A DNA stretch of 64,000 nt from Phenylobacterium sp. (GTDB lineage: Bacteria; Pseudomonadota; Alphaproteobacteria; Caulobacterales; Caulobacteraceae), in assembly GCF_019636135.1 (NCBI RefSeq), contig NZ_JAHBYD010000025.1, positions 1 through 64,000 on the forward strand. Reading direction: 5' to 3'. The position numbers and the translations under genes were made by a program. Positions 57,777 through 64,000 of the stretch are shown here, piece after piece; position 1 is the stretch's first letter, and each line of letters begins with the position of its first letter. A model generated the notes under the pieces. That model had not been told where the DNA came from, made no database searches, and saw only the letters and a program-made list of their open reading frames with translations.

Positions 57777-57963
57777 TCCTCTCCCCCCGTGAAGCGCAGC
57801 GGAACGGAGAGGGAGAGGGCAGGGAGAGGGCGGCGCCCGCCTTGAAGCCGGCTCGACGGTCCGGCGGGAATCCTCGATCGACCACGCGCGCGAGCCGAAG
57901 CGCCGAGCCGCCCTCTCCCTGCCCTCTCCCTCTCTTCGCGCTACGCGCTCGGGGGAGAGGAGG
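57777..57963. repeat. GAGAGGGAGAGGG palindromic element, copy C
   Basis: 187 bp bounded by TCCTCTCCCCCC and GGGGGAGAGGAGG with the same inner arms as copies A and B. It separates the amidohydrolase stop from the truncated paralogue fragment. Confidence 0.88.
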
Positions 57964-58211
57964 TCGCTCCTCGCCGCCCGACGTCACCCCGCCGCCGGCC
58001 TTTGCGCCCGCCTTGCGCGCCTCTTCCTCCTGCGCCCGCGCGCCCGCCAGGATGCCCGGCAGGGCGTAGAACTCGTACTCGCCGCCCCAGGGCTTGTCCC
58101 AGTCGGGTCTTCGGCCTGGAAGGAATATCGCACGCGCTTGTCGCCCACCTTCAGGTTCTCCCAGCTTCCCATCCACTGCTGGTTCGGCAGGAAGTTGGTG
58201 GTCTCGACCAG
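57964..58211 (-). pseudogene. C-terminal fragment of DGHPDLSGNW-type secreted protein
   Basis: On the minus strand LVETTNFLPNQQWMGSWENLKVGDKRVRYSFQAED is followed, after a one-base shift near 58100, by DWDKPWGGEYEFYALPGILAGARAQEEEARKAGAKAGGG. These parts match the C-terminal region of the protein at 40305-41324 (LVVETV; YEYACHEGNYAMTGILGGARAAEAEAAK). The 5' end is cut exactly at the response-regulator stop codon and the 3' end runs into palindromic element C, so this is a relic. Confidence 0.7.
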
Positions 58212-58910
58212 TCAGGCGTCGTCGTCGCTCTTCAGCCGGTAGCCCACGCCGGTCTCGGTCAGCAGCAGGCGCGGGTTCGACGGGTCGGCCTCCAGCTTGT
58301 TGCGCAACTGCGCCATCAGCACGCGCACGTGCTGCGCCTCGACGTTGGCGTCGGAGCCCCAGACCGCGCCGATGATCTGGGCGTGGGTCAGCACCATGCC
58401 GGCCTGGCGCGCCAGCACCCGCAGAAGGTCGTACTCGCGCGGGGTCAGCTTGATCTCGACGCCCTCCACCGACACCCGGCGGGCGGCGAAGTTCACCTCC
58501 AGGTCGGCCGACCTGAACGCCGGCTGCTGGGCCACACGCCGGGCCCGGTTGCGCAGCGCGGCGCGGATGCGGGCGAGCAGTTCGTCCACGCCCACCGGCT
58601 TGTTGACGAAGTCGTCGGCGCCCAGGTCCAGCGCGGCCACCTTCTCGGCCTCCTGGTCGCGCGCCGAGATCACGATGATCGGCGTCTCCGACCATTCGCG
58701 GATGCGCGGGATCAGGTCCTTGCCGTCCATGTCGGGCAGGCCGAGGTCCAGCAGGACCAGGTCGCAGCGGCTGTCGGCCAGCCGCGCCAGCGCCGCCGTC
58801 CCGGTCTCGGCGTGGTCCACCTGATAGCCCGCGGCCCGCAGCGCCGGGTTCAGCCAGCGCGCGATCTGCGGCTCGTCGTCGACGAGCATGATGATCGCCG
58901 GCTCGCTCAT
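58212..58910 (-). CDS. kdpE: KdpE-like OmpR-family response regulator
   Basis: 232 residues. Receiver domain IIMLVDDEPQIARWLNPALRAAGYQV with the phosphoacceptor in VLLDLGLPDMDG (Asp55) and KPVGVDELLARIRAALRR-type end. The C-terminal winged helix is VSVEGVEIKLTPREYDLLRVLARQAGMVLTHAQIIGAVWG with VRVLMAQLRNKLEADPSNPRLLLTETGVGYRL. The ATG overlaps the kinase TGA by 4 bp. Sequence is KdpE-like, which normally controls kdpFABC, but no Kdp transporter genes are adjacent. Confidence 0.88.
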   Translation of the reverse strand: MSEPAIIMLVDDEPQIARWLNPALRAAGYQVDHAETGTAALARLADSRCDLVLLDLGLPDMDGKDLIPRIREWSETPIIVISARDQEAEKVAALDLGADDFVNKPVGVDELLARIRAALRNRARRVAQQPAFRSADLEVNFAARRVSVEGVEIKLTPREYDLLRVLARQAGMVLTHAQIIGAVWGSDANVEAQHVRVLMAQLRNKLEADPSNPRLLLTETGVGYRLKSDDDA

Positions 58911-60283
58911 GCCGTCGCCGCCGGGAGCACGAGCTCCACCGAGAGGCCGCCGCCGTCGCGGGGGCGCGCCGTCACCGTGCCGTCCATGCCCTCCATCAGG
59001 CCGCGGCTGATGGCGAGGCCGAGGCCGGTGCCGCTCATGCGCTCCGATCCCGCCGCCCTGAAGAACCGCTCGAAGATCCGTTCCAGATCGCCCTCCGCCA
59101 CTCCCGGCCCGCGGTCGTTCACCGCCACCACCAGCCTCCCGCCGCGCCGCCCCACCGCCACCTCGACCGGGCCGCCGCAGGATGCGTAGCGCAGCGCGTT
59201 GTCGACCACGTTGCCCAGCGCCTGTTCGAACAGGGCCGGGTCGCCCATCGCCTCGGGCAGGCCCGGCTCGACGCGCACCTGGCATGAGTCCGGACGGCCC
59301 CGCGTGCGCCGCTCGACCGTGGTCCGCACCGCCTCGGGCGCCCCGAACGCGATCCGGTTCAGGGGCGACACGCCCGCCTGCAGCCGCGTCATCTGCAGCA
59401 GGTTCGAGACGAAGGCGTCCAGACGCGAGGCCTCCTCCTCGATGGTGGTGGCCAGGTCGCGCCGGGTCTCGGCGTCGAAGGTGTCGGAAAACCGCTTCAG
59501 CGTGGTCGCCGAGCCCAGGATCGTCGCCAGGGGCGTGCGCAGGTCGTGGCTCACGGAGGAGAGGAGCGCGTTGCGCAGGTCCTCGGTCCGGGCGCGCGCC
59601 TCGGCCTCGGCCTTGGCGGCGTCCAGGCGCGCCCGGGCGATCGCCGCCGCGCCGGTGTCGGTCAGCAGCTCCAGCGCCGCCTGCGCCTCGCGTTCCAGCG
59701 CGTGGCCCTTCGGCGAGCGCCATCCGGCCACGCCGAAGGTCGCGCCGCCCGCCACGAGCGCGCGGAAGCGCCAGCCCTCGCCGATCTCGGCGTCGGTCGC
59801 GGCCGCCTCGCGCACCACGGCGGGGCCCCCGGCCAGCCGCTCCAGCCGCTCGGCCAGGCGCTCGCGGATGAAGCCCTCGTCCGCGGTCGCCGACAGCTCG
59901 CGCGCGGCCTCCAGCAGCGCGGCGTTCATTTCCGCCCGCGCCCGCGACTGGCGACGCTCCTCGCGCACCCGGCCGGCGAGCAGGTTCGTCAGCACCGACG
60001 CCGCCAGGAACAGCAGCAGGGCGTTCATCTCGTCGACGGAGCCCAGCGAGAACTTGTAGGGCGGATCCACCAGGTAGAGGTGCGTCAGCAGGGCCCCGAT
60101 GGCGGCCAGGTATCCCGGCCCGGTCCCCAGGTAGAACGCGGCCAGGAGCACGCTCGACAGGAAGATGCTGGTCAGGCGGCTCGTGCCGGTCATGCGCGAG
60201 AACACGTCCGCGATGATGCTGGCCCCCGCCACGATCGCGAGCGCGCCGACGTATCGCATCAGGTTGCGCATGGCGGGTGTCAC
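58907..60283 (-). CDS. KdpD-like sensor histidine kinase lacking the N-terminal Kdp sensor domains
   Basis: 458 residues from a GTG at 60283 (ATG at 60271 is an alternative). A KdpD-type DUF4118 membrane module comes first, with four hydrophobic segments (YVGALAIVAGASIIADVF, SIFLSSVLLAAFYLGTGPGYLAAIGALLTHLYL, ALLLFLAASVLTNLLA). HisKA follows with the phosphorylated histidine in LLSSVSHDLRTPLATI (about 246), then HATPase_c motifs (FEQALGNVVDNALRYAS, DRGPGVAEGD, GTGLGLAISRGLM). Standard KdpD is near 900 residues with N-terminal KdpD and Usp domains, which are absent here. Confidence 0.88.
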   Translation of the reverse strand: MTPAMRNLMRYVGALAIVAGASIIADVFSRMTGTSRLTSIFLSSVLLAAFYLGTGPGYLAAIGALLTHLYLVDPPYKFSLGSVDEMNALLLFLAASVLTNLLAGRVREERRQSRARAEMNAALLEAARELSATADEGFIRERLAERLERLAGGPAVVREAAATDAEIGEGWRFRALVAGGATFGVAGWRSPKGHALEREAQAALELLTDTGAAAIARARLDAAKAEAEARARTEDLRNALLSSVSHDLRTPLATILGSATTLKRFSDTFDAETRRDLATTIEEEASRLDAFVSNLLQMTRLQAGVSPLNRIAFGAPEAVRTTVERRTRGRPDSCQVRVEPGLPEAMGDPALFEQALGNVVDNALRYASCGGPVEVAVGRRGGRLVVAVNDRGPGVAEGDLERIFERFFRAAGSERMSGTGLGLAISRGLMEGMDGTVTARPRDGGGLSVELVLPAATA

Positions 60284-60338
60284 GCGGGCGTCGATCTCCT
60301 GTCTCGTTGCGCCTCATACCGGAGCCCCGGCCGATCAA

Positions 60339-60361
60339 GGCTTATAGGTTTCATATACTTG
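60339..60361 (+). promoter_or_regulatory. Shared AT-rich promoter motif, copy 1
   Basis: GGCTTATAGGTTTCATATACTTG is 18/23 identical to GCCTTATAAGTTTCTTACAATTG at 61579-61601. It lies 148 bp before the ATG of the redoxin/dioxygenase gene, in a local AT-rich patch, and in the divergent gap opposite the kinase gene. The common core suggests one sigma factor or regulator for both genes. Confidence 0.5.
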
Positions 60362-60508
60362 CCCGTCTCTCGTGGCGCGGGGCATCTCGACAGGGCGGGA
60401 GGCGTGGTCTCCCCAGGCTTGTTTACGCCGCGCCTATTGCCCGGGTCGTCCCCACGGCCCGGCGGCCAGGCCTCCCGCGACCGACCTACGACTGGACCAT
60501 GCCCCTCC

Positions 60509-61561
60509 ATGAGCCTGCACGCCGGCGCCCCGGCCCCGCTGTTCAGCGCGCCCTCGCACGTCAATCCCGAATTCGCGTTCGGCAGCCTGGGCGGCCGCTG
60601 GATCCTGCTGGCCTTCCTGCCGCCGCCGGGGCCTGAGCGCGACGCCGCCATCGACCTCGTACGCCGCAACGCCCAGCAGTTCCCGGTCGACCAGCGCATC
60701 TTCTTCGGCGTCCTGCCCGACGCCGAGTCGTTCCACGCCCACGCCGCCGACCAGCCGCCGATGCGCTGGTTCGACGACTCCGAGGGGCGCGTGCGCCGCC
60801 TCTTCGGCGCCGAGGGACCGGACGGGCAGGTGACGCCCGAGTGGGTGATTGTCGACCCGTCGCTGCGGATCATGGGTTGCGCGCCGCTGGACCGCGGGCC
60901 GCAGGTCCTGGCCAGCCTCTTCCGCCTGGGTCCGCCCGACGGCCATGCGGGCGTGCCGCTCAACGCCCCCGTCCTGATCGTCCCGCGCCTCTTCGAGCCT
61001 CCCTTCTGCCGCGAGCTCATCGACATCTACGATGCGCAGGGCGGGCTGCCGTCAGGGACCATGCGCGAGAAGGACGGCAAGACCGTCGGCGTGCTCAGCG
61101 ACTTCAAGAAGCGCCGCGACGCGATCCTCTCCGATCCCCAGGTCCAGGGGCAGATCCGCGCGCGGGTATCGCAGCGCCTGCTGCCCGAGATCGAGAAGGC
61201 GTACCACTTCAAGGTCACCCGCATCGAGCGCTACATCGTCGCCTGCTACGACGCCGAGGAGGGCGGCTATTTCCAGCCGCACCGCGACAACACCACGGCG
61301 GGCACCGCGCACCGCCAGTTCGCGGTCTCGATCAACCTCAACGACGACTTCGACGGGGGAGACCTGCGCTTCCCGGAGTTCGGCTCGCGGACCTACCGCC
61401 CGCCGGTGGGCGGCGCCGTCGTCTTCTCCTGCAGCCTGCTGCACGAGGCGACCAACGTCACCCGCGGGCGCCGCTATGCCTGCCTGCCGTTCCTCTACAA
61501 CGAGGCCGCGGCCGAAATACGCAGGCAGAACATGCACACCCTCGAGGTCGCCGAAGCGTAG
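60509..61561 (+). CDS. Redoxin-like / 2-oxoglutarate-Fe(II) dioxygenase (prolyl-4-hydroxylase-type) fusion
   Basis: 350 residues from the ATG at 60509. About residues 1-150 resemble a peroxiredoxin/redoxin fold (HAGAPAPLFSAPSHVNPEFAFGSLGGRWILLAFLPP, WVIVDPSLRIMG) but the usual catalytic cysteine block is missing. Residues 160-350 are a P4H-like dioxygenase: VTRIERYIVACYDAEEGGYFQPHRDNTT with His258 and Asp260, FAVSINLNDDFDGGDLRFPEFG, and HEATNVTRGRRYACLPFLYN with His312 and the 2OG-binding arginine. It hydroxylates an unknown protein or small molecule. AT-rich promoter motif upstream. Confidence 0.88.
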   Translation: MSLHAGAPAPLFSAPSHVNPEFAFGSLGGRWILLAFLPPPGPERDAAIDLVRRNAQQFPVDQRIFFGVLPDAESFHAHAADQPPMRWFDDSEGRVRRLFGAEGPDGQVTPEWVIVDPSLRIMGCAPLDRGPQVLASLFRLGPPDGHAGVPLNAPVLIVPRLFEPPFCRELIDIYDAQGGLPSGTMREKDGKTVGVLSDFKKRRDAILSDPQVQGQIRARVSQRLLPEIEKAYHFKVTRIERYIVACYDAEEGGYFQPHRDNTTAGTAHRQFAVSINLNDDFDGGDLRFPEFGSRTYRPPVGGAVVFSCSLLHEATNVTRGRRYACLPFLYNEAAAEIRRQNMHTLEVAEA

Positions 61562-61578
61562 GCCGCGGTCCGGGCAGG

Positions 61579-61601
61579 GCCTTATAAGTTTCTTACAATT
61601 G
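61579..61601 (+). promoter_or_regulatory. Shared AT-rich promoter motif, copy 2
   Basis: GCCTTATAAGTTTCTTACAATTG, closely matching the motif at 60339-60361, 60 bp upstream of the TTG start of the tandem-repeat protein and 18 bp after the dioxygenase stop. Confidence 0.5.
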
Positions 61602-61660
61602 AGTTCCTGGCCAACGACGCCAGTTTCCAGTCGGGCTCGTTACGACTGGAGAGTTATACC

Positions 61661-62467
61661 TTGCAGACTTCGATCTTCGACTGGTTGGCGGCGGGTGACG
61701 ACGCCGAACCGACCGGTCGCACCGCCCTGCTGTCGTCCGCGGCGGCTCCGGCGGGCTCGGACGGCGACCTCGCCGCGCAGATCCTGCGCGAGCGGCCCGA
61801 CGTCTACGCGGCCTACTACCGCGAGTTCTACAGCGCCCTGAACGACCGCCACTCGCCGGCGTGGGTCGACCGCGTCGGCGGCAACAGCCCCGAGGACTAT
61901 GCGCGCTACTGGTTCAGGACCTACGCCGACCGCGAGGGCTACACGCCCGGCGAATCCTCCGGCGCCTCCGCGGCGCTGGAAGACGGCGAGGCCCCCGTGG
62001 GCCGGACCACCTACGACGGCGTGCCGATCGCCAAGATCCTGGCCGACCGCCCCGACGTCTTCCAGGCGTTCTTCACCGAGTACTACGGCGCCGGCAACGA
62101 CCGCCATTCCGGCGCCTGGGTCCAGCGCGTGGGCGGGAACACCGTCGAGGACTACGCCGACTACTGGTACAAGGCGCACGGCAAGGCCGAAGGCTATCGC
62201 CCCAGCGTCGCCTCGCCCCAGCCGGAGCCCGCGCCCGGCGACGAGCCGCCGGACGACGACCCGCCGGTCTTCGGCGAGGACGACGACGATCTGGTCATTC
62301 CGCCGTTCGACGGCGACGACGACGATTTCATCCCGCCGCCCGAGGCGGACCCGGACATCGGGCTCGCCCGCCCGCTGATCGTCACCTACTTCGATGACGG
62401 GACCGTCGATGTGACGCCCGCCACGCTCGAGCAGATGCGCTCGCTCTTCGACGGCGCGGCCTTCTAG
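61661..62467 (+). CDS. Protein with two tandem ~57-residue repeats and acidic tail, unknown
   Basis: 268 residues from a TTG at 61661; no ATG or GTG is better placed. Repeat 1 (about residues 41-97) runs ILRERPDVYAAYYREFY..ALNDRHSPAWVDRVGGNSPEDYARYWFRTYADREGYTPG and repeat 2 (about 122-178) ILADRPDVFQAFFTEYYGAGNDRHSGAWVQRVGGNTVEDYADYWYKAHGKAEGYRPS, over half identical. A proline/aspartate-rich acidic stretch follows, then PLIVTYFDDGTVDVTPATLEQMRSLFDGAAF. No signal peptide. I do not recognise the repeat. The promoter motif is shared with the dioxygenase gene just upstream. Confidence 0.75.
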   Translation: MQTSIFDWLAAGDDAEPTGRTALLSSAAAPAGSDGDLAAQILRERPDVYAAYYREFYSALNDRHSPAWVDRVGGNSPEDYARYWFRTYADREGYTPGESSGASAALEDGEAPVGRTTYDGVPIAKILADRPDVFQAFFTEYYGAGNDRHSGAWVQRVGGNTVEDYADYWYKAHGKAEGYRPSVASPQPEPAPGDEPPDDDPPVFGEDDDDLVIPPFDGDDDDFIPPPEADPDIGLARPLIVTYFDDGTVDVTPATLEQMRSLFDGAAF

Positions 62468-62549
62468 CGTCGTCGAGGGACCCGGCGGCGCGCCAACGTC
62501 CCGCGCGCGCCGCCGGCGGCCTCCCGCGGCAGGCCGGGAGGGCGGGGCC

Positions 62550-63149
62550 TCACCCCCGCTCGCGCACGGTGTCGAGCCAGAGGTCGAAGAGGGCCTTCTG
62601 GCGGGCGGGCGGGATGCGGCCGCCGACGCCCAGCAGCACCGCCACGCCGATGCCGTCGATCAGCAGCACCAGGTCCTGCGCCGCGCGGCCGGGATCGACG
62701 CCTTCGCCCACGTCGCCCTCGGCCTTCGCCCGCACCAGGAGGCGCGTCAGCCGCTCGCGCCACTCGTCGTAGCGCAGCCGCATCACGCGGTTCACCTCGG
62801 CGTCGAGGCTGGAGCGCTCCCAGTAGCCGATCCAGACCTTCCAGTAGTTGCGCCGCTCGGCCGTCAGCGGGAGTGCGAACGACACCACCTTGCGGACCGC
62901 CTCCAGCGCCGGGCTGACCTGCTCGGCCTTGACCATCTGGTCGCGCACCAGCCGGGCCGAGAGCTCCGACGCCTCGATCAGCAACTGGTCCTTGGAATGG
63001 AAGTAGTGGGTCAGCGCCCCGGTGGTGAAGCCGGCCTCGGCGGCCACGGCGCGCACGGTCAGGCCCGCGATGCCCTCGCGCATGATCACCCGCAGGGCGG
63101 CGGCGGCGAAGATCTCGCGGCGTTCGTCGTGGTCGACCGAGCGGCCCAT
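62550..63149 (-). CDS. TetR family transcriptional regulator (copy 3)
   Basis: 199 residues from the ATG at 63149. HTH region: RREIFAAAALRVIMREGIAGLTVRAVAAEAGFTTGALTHYFHSKDQLL, near residues 10-55. The C-terminal half is similar to BetI/TetR_C_6-type domains (WKVWIGYWERSSLDAEVNRVMRLRYDEWRERLTRLL; ALFDLWLDTVRERG). It is not close to the two TetR paralogues at 0.3-1 kb and 18.7-19.5 kb. It diverges from a TonB receptor gene and probably controls it through three operator-like sites at 63241-63299. Confidence 0.92.
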   Translation of the reverse strand: MGRSVDHDERREIFAAAALRVIMREGIAGLTVRAVAAEAGFTTGALTHYFHSKDQLLIEASELSARLVRDQMVKAEQVSPALEAVRKVVSFALPLTAERRNYWKVWIGYWERSSLDAEVNRVMRLRYDEWRERLTRLLVRAKAEGDVGEGVDPGRAAQDLVLLIDGIGVAVLLGVGGRIPPARQKALFDLWLDTVRERG

Positions 63150-63240
63150 CGCGCCCCTTCGCGGTGTGTCAGGATATCCCGTCTGCCGGAAGCCTGCCGC
63201 CCCTGGCAAGCCCCCGCGTGCGCGACGGGCCGCGATTCCC

Positions 63241-63252
63241 GAACGCTGGTTA
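63241..63252 (+). promoter_or_regulatory. Operator-like site 1, GAACGCTGGTTA
   Basis: GAAC-N4-GTTA half-palindrome; one of three related sites in the divergent TetR/TonB-receptor gap. Confidence 0.5.
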
Positions 63253-63254
63253 CA

Positions 63255-63266
63255 TAACACACGTTA
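63255..63266 (+). promoter_or_regulatory. Operator-like site 2, TAACACACGTTA
   Basis: Perfect TAAC-N4-GTTA inverted repeat, 2 bp after site 1, in the TetR/TonB-receptor gap. Confidence 0.55.
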
Positions 63267-63287
63267 CGAATGCCCTTTCACATTCCA

Positions 63288-63299
63288 GAACGCCTGTTA
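63288..63299 (+). promoter_or_regulatory. Operator-like site 3, GAACGCCTGTTA
   Basis: Ten of 12 bases match site 1; it lies 62 bp before the TonB receptor ATG, next to TTATATTTC, which may be part of its -10 region. Confidence 0.5.
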
Positions 63300-63360
63300 T
63301 ATTTCACGCCGCAAGCCGCGCCCATCGAGAGCGCGGCGGCGACATAGGAAGGGGAAGCCC

Positions 63361-64000
63361 ATGAGCCGCGTGCCGTTGCGTGCCGCACTGGTGTCCGCGT
63401 CCGCCCTGGCCGGCCTGACCGCCGCGCCGGCCCTTGCCCAGGACAGGGGCGCCCAGGGGGGCGGCGACAACGTCGTCGGCGAGCTGATCGTCACCGCCCA
63501 GAAGCGCGAGGAGCAGGCGCAGGACGTGCCCATCGCGCTCACCGCCATCTCCGGCGACCAGTTGGAGCGCCAGGGCGTCGTGGGCTTCCAGGACCTCTCC
63601 ACCCGCATCCCCAGCCTGCGGTTCGGCGCGGGCGTCACTGGCGGCGAGAACGTCATCACCATCCGCGGCGTCGGCAGCCAGAACACCACGTCCGGCGGCG
63701 ACTCGCCGGTGGCCTACAACCTCGACGGCGTCTACCTCGGGCGGACCACCTCGGTGGACCCGGAGTTCTTCGACGTCGACCGCATCGAGGTGCTGCGCGG
63801 GCCGCAGGGCACGCTCTACGGCCGCAACTCCGTGGGCGGCTCGGTCAACGTGATCACCCGCAAGCCGGCGAACGAGACCGCCGGCCATGCCGACGCGCTG
63901 GCCGGCAACTACGACGCCAAGATCTTCCGCGCCTGGTTCAACACGCCCATCTTCGAGGACGGCGACCGCTACGGCGCGATCCGCCTCTCGGCCGTGAAGG
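63361..64000 (+). CDS. TonB-dependent receptor, N-terminal part (runs off the window)
   Basis: The first 213 codons are present. MSRVPLRAALVSASALAGLTAAPALAQ is a signal peptide. Next come the N-terminal ELIVTAQKREEQAQDVPIALTAISG and plug domain: FQDLSTRIPSLRFGAGVTGGENVITIRGVGSQN, VAYNLDGVYLGRTTSVDPEFFDVDRIEVLRGPQGTLYGRNSVGGSVNVITRKP. The GRNSxGG-VN-IT-KP box is characteristic of catabolite-uptake TonB receptors in Caulobacterales and Sphingomonadales. The beta-barrel lies beyond 64000. Divergent from the TetR gene. Confidence 0.97.
   Translation, partial: MSRVPLRAALVSASALAGLTAAPALAQDRGAQGGGDNVVGELIVTAQKREEQAQDVPIALTAISGDQLERQGVVGFQDLSTRIPSLRFGAGVTGGENVITIRGVGSQNTTSGGDSPVAYNLDGVYLGRTTSVDPEFFDVDRIEVLRGPQGTLYGRNSVGGSVNVITRKPANETAGHADALAGNYDAKIFRAWFNTPIFEDGDRYGAIRLSAVK

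Noticed and set aside
58212..60338. Single 708-residue kinase-regulator fusion
   Set aside because: The frame 5' of 58910 is an off-phase reading of the kinase gene; separate start and stop codons overlap as ATGA, so these are two genes.

Overview
The window reads as chromosome of a high-GC alphaproteobacterium, most likely Caulobacterales (Phenylobacterium-like). This is inferred from pheST-rpmI-rplT order, an EcnA/B-type lipoprotein, DUF1134, DUF3309 and DUF2277 proteins, a ligase-associated Lhr-type helicase with PdeM, many TonB receptors and TetR regulators, and strong GC3 bias. No species can be fixed from the sequence alone.

Positions 1-24.47 kb look like an accessory island, less extreme in GC than the rest. 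Its left part (1-19.5 kb) holds a TonB receptor start, two paralogous TetR regulators, an exported lipoprotein-type sulfatase with its own exported formylglycine-generating enzyme, a beta-propeller protein, a complete MoxR/DUF58/VWA/BatA/TPR operon and a GPH-family symporter. Six copies of a 17-bp inverted motif (consensus ACCGACCGWWCGGTMAG) lie in front of or inside these units, so they are probably one TetR-controlled regulon for a sulfated substrate. The right part (20.1-24.0 kb) is a scrambled phage remnant: truncated terminase, DUF5681 protein, ParB-methyltransferase fusion, frameshifted structural genes and a DUF3489 gene. The island ends at the 3' end of a tRNA-Ser(GGA).

From 24.6 to 47 kb the content is mostly housekeeping: c-type cytochrome and TPR proteins, msrA, MmcQ/YjbR, DUF599, an MHS-type transporter, lepA, DUF1134, pheT, an ASCH protein, pheS, rplT, rpmI, a DsbA-like protein, an exported amidohydrolase, pdeM and the helicase. 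Palindromic repeat elements are scattered between genes; one copy sits in frame inside the helicase and another extends the ASCH protein.

From 47.2 to 54.3 kb there is an unusual same-strand run: an exported methyltransferase lipoprotein, then patatin phospholipase, HExxH metallopeptidase, metallo-beta-lactamase-fold hydrolase and phospholipase-D-like protein. The patatin and peptidase genes are translationally coupled, and a short palindrome in an AT-rich stretch precedes them. This is the best candidate for an undescribed multi-enzyme system. The last 10 kb carry an SDR, DUF2277, an N-acyl-D-amino-acid-deacylase-like amidohydrolase, a truncated paralogue fragment, a KdpDE-like pair without kdpFABC, a redoxin/2OG-dioxygenase fusion, a protein with an unrecognised tandem ~57-residue repeat, and a divergent TetR/TonB-receptor pair with three operator-like sites between them.
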